The notes: generated by a model not told the origin, from the letters alone. A stretch of DNA of 64,000 bases from Ramlibacter sp. (GCA_019635415.1 JAHBZN010000001.1:1302001-1366000), one strand, 5' to 3'. Shown: positions 26,301 to 34,324, numbered from the stretch's first letter. Program-made: numbers and translations.

Positions 26301-26396
26301 CAGACGGCCGGCTACCTCGTTGCTGGCGCGCGATACCGTGTCATAGGCGCTGGCGGCGTTGTCGTTCGCCACGGCCAGGGGCAGGGGGGCGTTCAT
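23307..26396 (-). CDS. FAD-linked dehydrogenase with Fe-S domain (YdiJ-like, probable D-2-hydroxyacid dehydrogenase)
   Basis: Large 1029-residue fusion enzyme. The N-terminal PCMH-type FAD domain (about 50-270, 'PRGGGTSQCGQTVGAG') and the FAD-oxidase C domain (about 270-560) are followed by a ferredoxin-type cluster site at about 670-685 ('CVGCKGCKRDCP') and two cysteine-rich CCG modules ('CCGRTYL' near 827, 'SSCCGMAGSFGY' near 958). This is the layout of E. coli YdiJ, a D-2-hydroxyglutarate dehydrogenase, and of D-lactate dehydrogenases that feed electrons to the respiratory chain. The exact hydroxyacid cannot be read from sequence. Residues of about 815-821 are encoded by a copy of a dispersed 17-nt repeat; the frame stays open. 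It is preceded by the GntR gene, 1 bp away. Confidence 0.88.
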   Translation of the reverse strand: MNAPLPLAVANDNAASAYDTVSRASNEVAGRLAARLGAQTRGEVLFSAADRGRYATDASIYQVMPVGVFVPRSADDIQLAIDICRDLKVPVVPRGGGTSQCGQTVGAGLVIDCAKHVRNILSFDASTRTAVVEPGMVLDHLNAALRKLGLWYPVDVSTSAQATLGGMAGNNSCGSRSVAWGNMVHNVRGAEAWTSDGRLHRFERYEDCTGHARDLGRWVRDLAMNLRPEIERQWPKVLRRVAGYNLDIFHNQSEKPYTADGSVNLAHLLVGSEGTLAVTRSLTLQLAPLPQAKVLGVVNFPTFYQAMDSAQHIVRLGDGTLTAVELVDRTMIELSLQNPAFAPIIRTAVIGQPDAVLLVEFAGADKATLVRQLDRLVELMGDLGLPGSVVRMTDEVPQKNLWEVRKAGLNIMMSLKGDGKPVSFIEDCAVPLPHLAEYTDALTQVFRRHGSKGTWYAHASVGTLHVRPILDMRQDGPQGGASKMRSIAEEAAALVRKYKGAYSGEHGDGLCRGEWIEWQFGPRIQEAFREIKGFFDPINLLSPQRMVDPPRMDDTRLMRFPPSYRVIPLTPVLDWSAWNVQNDPVTERTTAPGTGGDPAGGFAKAVEMCNNNGHCRKFDAGTMCPSYRVTRDEKHLTRGRANTLRLALSGQLDGLPADSPLASEAVREAMDLCVGCKGCKRDCPTGVDMARMKVEFLHHYKARHGRSIKDTLVARLPEYARWASRFAPLLNLRNRWAWLAAAGERATGFSARRSLPRWQRQHAFNSGTPGATREQVLAADRPVVLFVDTFNGFFESANAVSAMKVLAAGGYTAHIATKSGANGNPHLCCGRTYLATGMVAEARARAGELVAALLPFAERGIPIVGLEPSCLLTLRDEALALGLGDAAQTVAGQALMLEEFLAREAQAGRLEALTSQLRPLKGPLLVHGHCHQKAFGAVGPVLEVLKLIPGAQPELIESSCCGMAGSFGYEAEHLDISLQMAELSLLPAIRKQPDAVVVADGTSCRHQIRDGAAREAIHVAQLLAAQLGA
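23935..23951. repeat. 17-nt dispersed repeat, copy 2 (inside coding sequence)
   Basis: GCTCCTGATTTTGTAGC, in frame within the dehydrogenase gene. It and its AT-rich flanks encode 'HIATKSGANG' just before the 'CCGRTYL' cysteine motif. The local base composition is clearly lower in GC than the surrounding gene. Confidence 0.75.
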
Positions 26397-26397
26397 G

Positions 26398-27093
26398 TCA
26401 GGCCTCCTCGCGAAGAATGCCGGAAGGGGCTTCGCGCCGCAGCTGCTCCATCACCACGTCGCGCTTGTGTTCCAGATGCGCCACCAGCACGTTGCGCATG
26501 CCCGCGGCATCGCGCGCCGCCAGCGCTTCGACCATCTGCTCATGCTCCTTCACGGCACGCTTCCATTTGTCCTCATCCTGGTTTGAACGGAAGCGCAGCG
26601 CCTGCAGCCGCGCGTTGACCTGCTTGTAGGTGGCCGTCAGGACCGGGTTCTTGGCCGCCGCATTGATGGCGCTGTGGATCAGTGCGTTGAGTCGGTAGTA
26701 GTTGGACAGGTCGCGTCGGGTCCAGGCCGCCATCATCTCGAACTGCATGGCCTTGATTTCGGCCAGCTCGGCGTCGGTGATGCGCCGGGCGGCCAGTTCG
26801 CCCGACTGGCCTTCCAGTCCGGCCATGACCTCGAAGGTGTTGAGCACGTCGCTTTCGGTCAGCTGAAGGGCGATGGCCCCTCGGTTGGGCAGCAATTCCA
26901 CCAGGCCTTCGGCGGCCAGCATCTTGATGGCCTCCCGCAGCGGCGTGCGCGACACGCTGAGCACTTCACTGAGCTCCCGCTCGTTGAGCTTGGCGCCCGG
27001 TGCGATGCGGCTTTCCACCAGCATCTGGCGAAGCCGGTGAGCCACCTGTTCATGCAGCGCCGTGCGGGGGATGGAAATGATGTCTGCGGTCAT
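26398..27093 (-). CDS. GntR-family regulator, FadR/FCD subfamily
   Basis: Transcription factor of 231 residues. It has an N-terminal winged helix (about 12-72, with 'LNERELSEVLSVSRTPLREAI') and an all-helical FCD effector domain (about 85-215) containing the metal-binding histidine/aspartate pattern ('NALIHSAI', 'EHEQMVEAL', 'LEHKRDV'). FCD domains usually bind small carboxylic acids, which fits the surrounding hydroxyacid dehydrogenase and TRAP transporter. The gene diverges from the aminotransferase gene. Two identical palindromes in the 212-bp interval are its probable operators, one next to each start. Confidence 0.93.
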   Translation of the reverse strand: MTADIISIPRTALHEQVAHRLRQMLVESRIAPGAKLNERELSEVLSVSRTPLREAIKMLAAEGLVELLPNRGAIALQLTESDVLNTFEVMAGLEGQSGELAARRITDAELAEIKAMQFEMMAAWTRRDLSNYYRLNALIHSAINAAAKNPVLTATYKQVNARLQALRFRSNQDEDKWKRAVKEHEQMVEALAARDAAGMRNVLVAHLEHKRDVVMEQLRREAPSGILREEA

Positions 27094-27100
27094 GATTAAA

Positions 27101-27114
27101 TTTTGTATGCAAAA
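27101..27114 (-). promoter_or_regulatory. Probable GntR operator next to the GntR gene
   Basis: TTTTGTATGCAAAA, a palindrome of the TTGTATNCAA type used by FCD-subfamily GntR regulators. It lies 8 bp upstream of the regulator's own ATG, where binding would block the start region. An identical copy is found 159 bp away. Confidence 0.72.
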
Positions 27115-27259
27115 CGTGAACGTGTCAAAGAAACCCGGCCAGGGCAGGTACTTTTGAGCGAATTTCTGGGAGACAGACTGTCAATTTCGAGATAAATGAT
27201 CCGTGTAAACCCTGATCGATCCGTTCGGGAGAATGGCTTCGTTGCGCTTGACAAATGAA

Positions 27260-27273
27260 TTTTGTATGCAAAA
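27260..27273 (+). promoter_or_regulatory. Probable GntR operator at the aminotransferase-TRAP promoter
   Basis: Second copy of TTTTGTATGCAAAA, preceded by A as in the first. A TTGACA hexamer (27248-27253) just upstream is a perfect -35, and the palindrome fills the space between it and the expected -10 (AAAAAT at 27271). Bound protein would therefore block RNA polymerase, consistent with repression released by an inducer. Confidence 0.75.
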
Positions 27274-27305
27274 AATGAGTGCCATCGATTGGAAGGTTTT
27301 TTGAC

Positions 27306-28547
27306 ATGCTGACGCTTGACTACCACCCGACGGGGCGGCATTTCCTGCAGATTCCCGGCCCTTCACCGGTGCCGGACCGCATCCTGCGGGCCATGAGCCT
27401 GCCGACCATCGATCACCGTGGCCCCGAATTCGGGGCCCTGGGGCTCAAGGTGCTGGCCGACATCAAAAAGGTATTCCAGACCCGGCACCCGGTGGTCATC
27501 TACCCGGCGTCGGGTACCGGCGCGTGGGAGGCCGCACTGAGCAATGTGCTGAGTCCGGGTGATGCCGTCCTGATGTACGAAACCGGTCATTTCGCCTCGC
27601 TCTGGCACAAGATGGCCACGCGCCTGGGCATCAAGCCCGAATTCCTGGCGTTGCCGGGCACCGAGCACGGCGTGCCTGTGAGCTGGCGGCGCGGGGTTCA
27701 GCCCGACCTGATCGAGGCGCGCCTCAAGGCCGATGCACAGCACCAGATCAAGGCGGTCTGCGTGGTGCACAACGAGACGTCCACCGGCGTTACCAGCGAC
27801 ATTGCCGCGGTGCGCCGGGCCATTGACGCAGCCCGGCACCCCGCCTTGCTGCTGGTGGACAGCATCTCGGGCCTGGCCAGTGCCGACTACCGGCACGATG
27901 AGTGGGGCGTGGACGTGACCGTCAGCGGCTCGCAGAAAGGCCTGATGCTGCCGCCCGGCATGAGTTTCAACGCGCTGTCGCCCAAAGCCCTGGAAGCCAG
28001 CAAGACCGCCACACTGCCCAAGGCCTTCTGGGCCTGGGACGAGATCGTCGAGATGAACAAGGGGGGGTACTGGCCGTACACGCCCAACACCAACCTGTTG
28101 TATGGCCTGAGCGAGGCCTGCGACATGCTGCTGGGCCAGCCCGGGGGGCTGGAAGCCGTGTTTGGGCGGCATCGCCGCTGGGGCGAAGGCGTGCGCGCGG
28201 GCGTGCGGGCCTGGGGCCTGCAGATCCAATGTGCCGACGCGGCCGTGTATTCGCCCGTGCTCACCGGTGTGCTCATGCCTGAAGGGGTGGACGCGGATGC
28301 GGTGCGCAAGCTGATCTATGACCGCTTCGACTGCTCGCTGGGCACCGGCCTGGGCCGGGTCAAGGGCCGCATGTTCCGTATCGGCCACCTGGGTGACTGC
28401 AATGACCTGACCTTGCTGGCCGCGCTGGCTGGCTGCGAAATGGGGCTCAAGCTGTCGGGTGTGAAGCTCGCGGGCTCGGCCGTGCAGGCGGCCATGGACT
28501 ATTTTGCGGCGCACCCGGCCGCGCAGCCTTTGACCCAAGCGGCCTGA
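27306..28547 (+). CDS. Class V aminotransferase, serine-glyoxylate type
   Basis: PLP-dependent aminotransferase of 413 residues in the alanine/serine-glyoxylate aminotransferase family. 'IPGPSPVPDRILRAM' at the N-terminus, 'ASGTGAWEAAL' for phosphate binding, Asp185 in 'LLVDSISGLAS' and the Schiff-base Lys211 in 'SGSQKGLMLPPG' are all present. It closely resembles SgaA-type enzymes, which transfer the amino group of serine to glyoxylate; related enzymes use aspartate. I start at 'MLTLDYHP', with GGAAGG about 10 nt upstream, not at the ATG 27 nt earlier. First gene of the GntR-controlled operon with TRAP and CoA genes. Confidence 0.9.
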   Translation: MLTLDYHPTGRHFLQIPGPSPVPDRILRAMSLPTIDHRGPEFGALGLKVLADIKKVFQTRHPVVIYPASGTGAWEAALSNVLSPGDAVLMYETGHFASLWHKMATRLGIKPEFLALPGTEHGVPVSWRRGVQPDLIEARLKADAQHQIKAVCVVHNETSTGVTSDIAAVRRAIDAARHPALLLVDSISGLASADYRHDEWGVDVTVSGSQKGLMLPPGMSFNALSPKALEASKTATLPKAFWAWDEIVEMNKGGYWPYTPNTNLLYGLSEACDMLLGQPGGLEAVFGRHRRWGEGVRAGVRAWGLQIQCADAAVYSPVLTGVLMPEGVDADAVRKLIYDRFDCSLGTGLGRVKGRMFRIGHLGDCNDLTLLAALAGCEMGLKLSGVKLAGSAVQAAMDYFAAHPAAQPLTQAA

Positions 28548-28626
28548 GGCCCTCGTTCCCGCCACGCGCTGTCCGGTCGTGTGGCCTGTCGCCAACCACG
28601 GACACAACACATAAGGAGACATCACC

Positions 28627-29649
28627 ATGAAAGCTCACCTCTCTTGCCCCGCCACTCCCGGCGTGCGTCTGCGTTCGCTGGCGGGCCTGTGTGCCGCGGC
28701 GCTCGGGCTGGCGCTGGCCGGCCCCGGCGTGGCACTGGCCCAGACCGAACTCAAGCTGGGCCACGTCGGCGAGCCCGGCTCGCTGTTCCAGGCCAGCGCC
28801 GACGAGTACGCGAAGCGCGTCAACGCCAAGCTCGCGGGCAAGGTCAAGATCGTGACCTATGGGTCGAGCCAGCTGGGCGGCGACAAGGAAATGATCCAGA
28901 AGCTCAAGCTCGGCACCATTGACATGGCGCTGCCCTCCACGGTGATGACCTCCGAAGTGGACCTGTTCGGCATCTTCGAGATGCCCTACATCGTGAAGGA
29001 CCGTGCCCACATGGCGCGCATCGAGAAAGAGGTGTTCTGGCCCAGCATTGCCCCCGAGACCGAGAAGAAGGGGCTGAAGGTGCTGGCGGTCTGGGAGAAC
29101 GGCTATCGCCACATCACCAACAACAAGAAGCCCATCAAGGTGCCGGCCGACCTGAGCGGTATCAAGCTGCGCGTGCCCGAGGGCAAATGGCGCGTCAAGA
29201 TGTTCCAGACCTATGGCGCCAATCCGAGTCCGATGAAGTTCTCGGAGCTGTTCACGGCCTTGCAGACCGGTGTCATGGATGGCCAGGAAAACCCGTTCAC
29301 CCAGATCTATTCGGCCAAGCTGCAGGAGGTGCAGAAATACCTGTCGCTGTCAGGCCATGTCTACACGCCGGCGTATCTGGTCGTCGGTTCACGCCGTTAC
29401 GCGACCCTGCCGGCTGACGTGCGCAAGGTGCTGGAAGACACGGCGCGTGAAACGCAGGCCTACGTTTATGCCACGGCCGCGCAGCAGGAAACCGAATTGC
29501 TTGCCAAGCTCAAGCAAAGCGGCATGCAGGTCAATGAGGTGGACAAGGACGCATTCATCGCGGCCAGCAAACCCATCTATGACGAGTTCGGCCACGATGT
29601 CGCGGGCGCCAAGCCGCTGATCGACAAGGCCGTGGCGCTGGGCAAGTAG
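28627..29649 (+). CDS. dctP: TRAP transporter solute-binding protein DctP
   Basis: Periplasmic binding protein of a tripartite ATP-independent transporter, 340 residues. It has a signal peptide (cleavage near 'VALAQTELK'), then the DctP fold beginning 'LKLGHVGEPGSLFQ'. 'LRVPEGKWRVKMFQTYGANP' near residue 180 contains the family arginine that binds the substrate carboxylate, and 'GVMDGQENPFTQIYS' is the usual downstream motif. The ligand is therefore an organic acid anion, identity unknown. Strong AAGGAGA ribosome-binding site; 79 bp after the aminotransferase gene. Confidence 0.93.
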   Translation: MKAHLSCPATPGVRLRSLAGLCAAALGLALAGPGVALAQTELKLGHVGEPGSLFQASADEYAKRVNAKLAGKVKIVTYGSSQLGGDKEMIQKLKLGTIDMALPSTVMTSEVDLFGIFEMPYIVKDRAHMARIEKEVFWPSIAPETEKKGLKVLAVWENGYRHITNNKKPIKVPADLSGIKLRVPEGKWRVKMFQTYGANPSPMKFSELFTALQTGVMDGQENPFTQIYSAKLQEVQKYLSLSGHVYTPAYLVVGSRRYATLPADVRKVLEDTARETQAYVYATAAQQETELLAKLKQSGMQVNEVDKDAFIAASKPIYDEFGHDVAGAKPLIDKAVALGK

Positions 29650-29652
29650 GCC

Positions 29653-30159
29653 ATGCAGCGTTTTCGTGAAGGTTACGGCCTGTTCCTGGAATGGGTGGTC
29701 ATGGTGCTCATGGGGGTGCTCTTCCTGGAGGTCACCCTGGGCATCGTGTTTCGCACGCTGGGGCGCTCCCTCGTCTGGTATGACGAGATCGCCTCGGTGC
29801 TGCTGGCCTGGCTCACGTTCTACGGTTCGGCGCTGGCGTCCGTCAAGCGGGCACACATCGGGTGCCCGGAGCTGGTGGAGCAGTTTCCGCCAGCTGCGCG
29901 CCGCGCCGTGGGCCTGCTGGGGCAGGTGGCGGTGATCGGGTTCTTTGCCCTGCTGGGATGGGTTGGCCTGAGCATCATGCCGATCCTCGCGGGCGACAGC
30001 CTGGTGAGCCTGCCCTGGGTGCCGATGAACGTCGTGCAGTCGGTGATCCCCATTTCGTCCGCGCTGATCCTGGTGGCTGAGGTGATGTACTTCATCGACC
30101 TGGTTTCTCCCCGACCTTCCGGCGATGCCTCTGCGGCGCTGCCGGACGGCCTGCACTGA
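29653..30159 (+). CDS. dctQ: TRAP transporter small permease DctQ
   Basis: Small membrane subunit of 168 residues with four predicted helices. It includes 'YDEIASVLLAWLTFYGSALA', the conserved DctQ segment, and an acidic/serine C-terminal tail. It links the binding protein to the large permease. It begins 3 bp after dctP and ends shortly before dctM, in the usual P-Q-M order. Confidence 0.93.
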   Translation: MQRFREGYGLFLEWVVMVLMGVLFLEVTLGIVFRTLGRSLVWYDEIASVLLAWLTFYGSALASVKRAHIGCPELVEQFPPAARRAVGLLGQVAVIGFFALLGWVGLSIMPILAGDSLVSLPWVPMNVVQSVIPISSALILVAEVMYFIDLVSPRPSGDASAALPDGLH

Positions 30160-30175
30160 TCTCTCAGGGACCCCC

Positions 30176-31462
30176 ATGGCCACCATGCTGATCCTTTTCG
30201 GCGCCGTCCTGGCGCTGGTGCTTCTGAACATTCCGATTGCCGTGTCGCTGGGCATCGTGGCCGTGGTGGCCATGCTGGCCAGCCATGGCCTGGACTCGCT
30301 GCCCAATGTGGCGCTGGTGGTCTACAACGGGGCCACCAATTTCCCCTTGCTGGCCATTCCGCTGTTCATCCTGGCGGGCGCCATCATGAACGCCTCGGGC
30401 ATTTCGCGGCGGCTCGTGGCGTTTGCCTCGTCGCTGTTTGGATGGGTACGGGGTGGCCTGGCCCATGTGTCCATCGGTTCCTCGCTCTTCTTCGCGGAGA
30501 TTTCGGGGTCGGCCGTGGCCGACGTGGCGGCGCTGGGATCCATCCTCATTCCCGGCATGAAGGCCAAGGGCTATCCCGGCGCGTTCGCCGCGGCCGTGAT
30601 GTCCTCGTCGGCCACGCTCGCGGTGATCATTCCCCCGTCGATCCCGATGATCCTGTATGCCGTGATGGCCGAGACCTCCGTGGTGCAGATGTTCGTGGCC
30701 GGCATCGTGCCGGGCATCCTGGGCGCCATCGGGTTGATGTCGGTGGCCAGCTTCCTTGCGCGTCGCTACAACCTTCCGCGCGAGGAGGCGTTCTCCATCC
30801 AGCGGGTAGGCAAGACCGGGCGTGAGGCACTGTGGGCGTTTGCCCTGCCCATCATCATCCTGGGTGGCATTTTTGGCGGGGTGGTCACCGCCACCGAAGG
30901 TGCGGCGCTGGCCGTGCTGGCGGCGCTTTTCATCGGGCTCGTCGTGTACCGCGAACTGGACGTCAAGCACCTGCGCGCCGCCATCATGGAGGGCGGCGTA
31001 CAGACCGCCGTGGTGATGCTGCTGGTGGCCACCAGTGCGCTGCTGGGCACCTACCTGACCGAGGTGCAGGCGCCCCAGGCGCTGGCCAAGGCAGTGTCCG
31101 ATTTCACCTCCAACAAGTGGGTGGTGCTCGCGCTGCTGAATGTGCTGTTCCTGTTCCTGGGCATGTTCCTCCACTCGGCGGCGGCCATCATCCTGGTGAT
31201 TCCCATCGTGATGCCGCTGGTGCGCTCGGTCGGCATCGATCCGGTGCACTTTGGCCTGATCGTCACCGTCAACCTGGGCATCGGCCAGCAGACGCCACCG
31301 GTCGCCAGTGTGCTCATGGTGGCGAGTTCGATCGCCAAGGCTTCGGTGTGGGATGTCAGCAAGGTCAACATCTGGTTCATTGGCGTGCTGGTCGCGGTGC
31401 TGTTGCTGGTGACCTATGTGCCAGTGACCGGGTTGGGCCTGGTGCAACTGTTCTACCGGTAG
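30176..31462 (+). CDS. dctM: TRAP transporter large permease DctM
   Basis: Large membrane subunit of 428 residues with about twelve helices; it uses the sodium or proton gradient to drive uptake. Recognisable segments are 'GSSLFFAEISGSAVADVAALG' in the first half (the family substrate/ion region), 'PPSIPMILYAVMAETSV' and 'QQTPPVASVLMVASSIAKAS' near the end. Start chosen at 'MATMLILFG', after CAGGGA; 'MLILFG' three codons later is equally possible. With DctP and DctQ it forms a complete system. Confidence 0.94.
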   Translation: MATMLILFGAVLALVLLNIPIAVSLGIVAVVAMLASHGLDSLPNVALVVYNGATNFPLLAIPLFILAGAIMNASGISRRLVAFASSLFGWVRGGLAHVSIGSSLFFAEISGSAVADVAALGSILIPGMKAKGYPGAFAAAVMSSSATLAVIIPPSIPMILYAVMAETSVVQMFVAGIVPGILGAIGLMSVASFLARRYNLPREEAFSIQRVGKTGREALWAFALPIIILGGIFGGVVTATEGAALAVLAALFIGLVVYRELDVKHLRAAIMEGGVQTAVVMLLVATSALLGTYLTEVQAPQALAKAVSDFTSNKWVVLALLNVLFLFLGMFLHSAAAIILVIPIVMPLVRSVGIDPVHFGLIVTVNLGIGQQTPPVASVLMVASSIAKASVWDVSKVNIWFIGVLVAVLLLVTYVPVTGLGLVQLFYR

Positions 31463-31468
31463 CCGGCG

Positions 31469-32245
31469 ATGAGTGAAGGCGCTGTTCACCTGCGAATCGA
31501 GGGGTCGGTCGCTTCGGTGGTGTTTGACCGCCCCGAGGCGCGCAACGCCATGACCTGGGCCATGTACGAGCGGCTCCAGGACATCTGCCTGCAACTGCAA
31601 ACCGACACCACCGTGCGTGTCGTGACGTTTCGCGGCGCTGGCGGCGAAGCGTTCGTGGCCGGCACCGACATCGCCCAGTTCCAGAATTTCCGTACGGGCG
31701 ATGATGGGGTGGCCTACGAGCGCCAGATCGACCATTGCATGAACCTGCTGGAAACCCTGCCAATGCCCACCGTGGCGATGGTCGAGGGATGGGCCATTGG
31801 CGGGGGGCTGGCCATCGCCACGGCCTGCGATTTCCGGCTGGCCACGGTGGGAACCCGTTTCGGCGTGCCGATCGCCCGCACGCTGGGCAACTGCCTGTCC
31901 GCAGGCAATCTGGCGCGGCTGGTGCTTGCGCTGGGTGCGCCTCGTGTCAGGCGCATGCTGCTGCTGGCCGAGCTGCTGCCGGCCGACGAATTGCTGGGCA
32001 GTGGCTACCTGACCGCGATATGCGATCCGGCGGAACTCGAGGAGGCCGCGCGGCGCCTGTGCGAACGGCTCGCTTCGCTCGCGCCGGTCACGCAGGCCGT
32101 GTCGAAGGAGGCGCTGCGACGACTCGCTGTCCACGCGCTGCCTGAAGCCGACGACCTGATCCGCCGCTGCTATGGCAGCCATGACTTTCACGAAGGCGTG
32201 GCCGCCTTCGTGGCCAAACGCAGCCCCGCCTGGACCGGGACCTGA
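31469..32245 (+). CDS. Enoyl-CoA hydratase/isomerase family protein
   Basis: Crotonase-superfamily enzyme of 258 residues. 'VVFDRPEARNAMTWAMY' and 'GAGGEAFVAGTDIAQF' form the first oxyanion-hole strand, and 'EGWAIGGGLAIATACDFRLA' the second. The canonical catalytic glutamates are not both evident ('ARTLGNCLSAGN' occupies the usual Glu region), so hydratase, isomerase or hydrolase activity cannot be decided. It lies 6 bp after dctM and 5 bp before a CoA-transferase, so it probably acts on the CoA ester of the imported acid. Confidence 0.85.
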   Translation: MSEGAVHLRIEGSVASVVFDRPEARNAMTWAMYERLQDICLQLQTDTTVRVVTFRGAGGEAFVAGTDIAQFQNFRTGDDGVAYERQIDHCMNLLETLPMPTVAMVEGWAIGGGLAIATACDFRLATVGTRFGVPIARTLGNCLSAGNLARLVLALGAPRVRRMLLLAELLPADELLGSGYLTAICDPAELEEAARRLCERLASLAPVTQAVSKEALRRLAVHALPEADDLIRRCYGSHDFHEGVAAFVAKRSPAWTGT

Positions 32246-32250
32246 AACCC

Positions 32251-33477
32251 ATGACTGCTGACCCGACCCCCCCCTCAACCCCCACTGGCCCGCTGGCCGG
32301 CATGCGGGTGCTGGACCTGACCCAGATCATGGCGGGGCCGACCTGCACCATGATGCTGGCGGACATGGGCGCCGACGTGGTCAAGATCGAGAAGCTGCCC
32401 GGAGGCGACGACTCGCGCGGATACCGCGACCCGCGTGTGAACGGTGTGTCAGCGCCGTTCATGATCATGAACCGCAACAAGCGCGGCCTCGCGCTGAACC
32501 TCAAGCTGGAGCAGGGCCGCGAAGTGCTGTTGCGCATGGCGCGGCAGGCCGACGTGCTAGTGGAGAACTTTCGCGGCGGCACGCTGGAGAAGCTGGGTCT
32601 GGGCTTTGACGTATTGCGGGCGGCCAACCCGGGTCTGATCTGTTGCAGCATTTCGGGGTACGGGCGCACGGGGCCCTATGCCGACAAGGGAGGCTTCGAC
32701 CTGATCGCGCAAGGCTTTGCGGGGCTGATGTCGGTCACCGGTGAACCGGGGGGGCCTCCGGTCAAGACGGGCAATCCGGTGTCGGACATGAACGCCGGTG
32801 TGCTGGCGGCCACGGGTGTGGTGGCCGCCTATGTGCACAAGCTGAAAACCGGGCAGGGGCAGGTGGTGGACACCTCGCTCATGGATGCAGCGCTTCAGCA
32901 GACGTGCTGGCATGCGGCCGTGTTCTTCGCTACCGGCGATTCACCGGGGCCCACGGGCTCGGCCCACCTGCTCACCGCGCCCTACCAGGCCTTCAAGGCC
33001 CGCGACGGCTGGATCAACATTGGTGGCGCCAACCAGGCGAACTGGGAGCGCATCACGCAGGTGCTGGGCCATCCGGAATGGCGTGACGATCCGCGCTACG
33101 CCACCAACAGCGACCGCATGGCGCATCTGGCACCATTGGTCGAGGCCATGAACCAGGTGCTGGTCACGCGCACCCGTGCCGAATGGACGGCCGCCTTCGA
33201 CGCGGCAGGCGTGCCAGTGGGCCCGGTTCACAGCATTGGCGAAGCACTGACCCATCCACAGACGCTGGCCCGCGAGATGGTGGTGGATCTGGTTCATCCG
33301 CAGGCCGGGCCCACGCGGGCGATCGGATGCCCCGTGCATTTTTCTGCCACGCCCACCCGGATCACACGGCCCGCTCCGATGCTCGGGGAGCACACGCGGG
33401 AACTGCTGCGGGAGTATGGCTGGAGCGACGCCCAGATCGATGACCTGGTGCAGGCCGGCGCCGTGCAGGAGGCGTAG
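32251..33477 (+). CDS. CaiB/BaiF family CoA-transferase
   Basis: Class III CoA-transferase of 408 residues, converting a carboxylic acid to its CoA ester with another acyl-CoA as donor. 'MRVLDLTQIMAGPTCTMMLADMGADVVKIE' region at the N-terminus (read in two parts, 19-33 and 34-47) is typical. The catalytic aspartate is probably Asp179 in 'NPVSDMNAGVLA', matching the Asp that forms the anhydride in formyl-CoA transferase. It is the last gene of the GntR-regulated operon and probably activates the acid brought in by the TRAP system. Its stop is 5 bp from that of the convergent permease gene. Confidence 0.9.
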   Translation: MTADPTPPSTPTGPLAGMRVLDLTQIMAGPTCTMMLADMGADVVKIEKLPGGDDSRGYRDPRVNGVSAPFMIMNRNKRGLALNLKLEQGREVLLRMARQADVLVENFRGGTLEKLGLGFDVLRAANPGLICCSISGYGRTGPYADKGGFDLIAQGFAGLMSVTGEPGGPPVKTGNPVSDMNAGVLAATGVVAAYVHKLKTGQGQVVDTSLMDAALQQTCWHAAVFFATGDSPGPTGSAHLLTAPYQAFKARDGWINIGGANQANWERITQVLGHPEWRDDPRYATNSDRMAHLAPLVEAMNQVLVTRTRAEWTAAFDAAGVPVGPVHSIGEALTHPQTLAREMVVDLVHPQAGPTRAIGCPVHFSATPTRITRPAPMLGEHTRELLREYGWSDAQIDDLVQAGAVQEA

Positions 33478-33482
33478 CCAGC

Positions 33483-34298
33483 CTAGCTGTGCAGCCCCTT
33501 CCAGAGCATGTAGGCCGCCAGCAGATACAGGATGCTGGCGAATATGCGCTTGAGCTTGCTCACCGGCAACGCATGCGCGGCCCGCGCCCCAAGAGGCGCC
33601 GTGAGAAAACTGGCCACGGCGATCACGGCCAGCGCCGGCAGCCAGATGTAGCCGAACGAATTTGGCGGCAGATCCGGCACACCGTGGCCGCTGATGACGT
33701 AGCCCAACACATTGGTCACGGCGATCGGAAAACCCAGCGCGGCCGAGGTGGCCACGGCGTTGTGCATGGCCACATTGCACCAGCTCATGAAGGGCACACT
33801 GATGAAGCCGCCGCCCGCGCCGACCAAGCCGGACAGGAAGCCAATGGCGCCGCCGGCGCCGAGTTGCCCCGCCGTGCCCGGCAGCTGCCGCGTGGGTGCG
33901 GGCTTCTTGTTCAGGAACATCTGCGTGGCCGAGAAGCCGACGAACAGGCCGAACACGATGGCCAGGTAGTTGCCCTTGAGCAGGGCAAACACGCCCAGGC
34001 TGCTGACCAGGCTGCCGATCACGATGCCGGGGGACAGATTGCGAACGATGTCCCAGCGCACCGCACCGCGCTTGTGATGGGCGCGCACGCTGGACAGCGA
34101 GGTGAACATGATGGTGGCCATCGAGGTAGCGATCGCCATCTTGACCGCGAGGTTCGGTCCCACGCCGCGCGCCGACATGATGATGGTGATGAACGGCACC
34201 ATCATCATCCCGCCGCCGATGCCCAGCAGGCCCGCAAGAAAGCCAGTGCCGACGCCCAGCAGGGCGAGTTCGATGATCAGAAGCGGTTCAAGCGTCAT
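33483..34298 (-). CDS. TauE/SafE family permease
   Basis: Membrane protein of 271 residues with about eight helices and two family repeats. Each repeat has the glycine-rich signature: 'GFLAGLLGIGGGMMMVP' near the start and 'GFLSGLVGAGGGFISVP' in the middle. Members export sulfite, sulfoacetate or related anions, or transport other small organic acids. Start chosen at 'MTLEPLLI'. An in-frame ATG 57 nt earlier (34355) would lie inside the probable 6S RNA gene and would add a non-hydrophobic leader. Whether it belongs functionally to the acid-uptake operon it faces is open. Confidence 0.85.
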   Translation of the reverse strand: MTLEPLLIIELALLGVGTGFLAGLLGIGGGMMMVPFITIIMSARGVGPNLAVKMAIATSMATIMFTSLSSVRAHHKRGAVRWDIVRNLSPGIVIGSLVSSLGVFALLKGNYLAIVFGLFVGFSATQMFLNKKPAPTRQLPGTAGQLGAGGAIGFLSGLVGAGGGFISVPFMSWCNVAMHNAVATSAALGFPIAVTNVLGYVISGHGVPDLPPNSFGYIWLPALAVIAVASFLTAPLGARAAHALPVSKLKRIFASILYLLAAYMLWKGLHS

Positions 34299-34324
34299 GG
34301 GAGGGGTGTCGGGTGGGAGAAGAA

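Noticed and set aside
23307..26396. Frameshift or pseudogene in the YdiJ-like gene because of the embedded repeat
   Set aside because: The frame is open from start to stop, and all cofactor motifs on both sides of the repeat are intact.
27096..27341. Short minus-strand frames between gntR and the aminotransferase gene
   Set aside because: They cover the intergenic operators and promoter and have no ribosome-binding site or similarity to known proteins.
30164..32278. A 704-codon minus-strand frame across dctM and the hydratase gene
   Set aside because: His/Gln/Arg-rich antisense of two well-supported genes.
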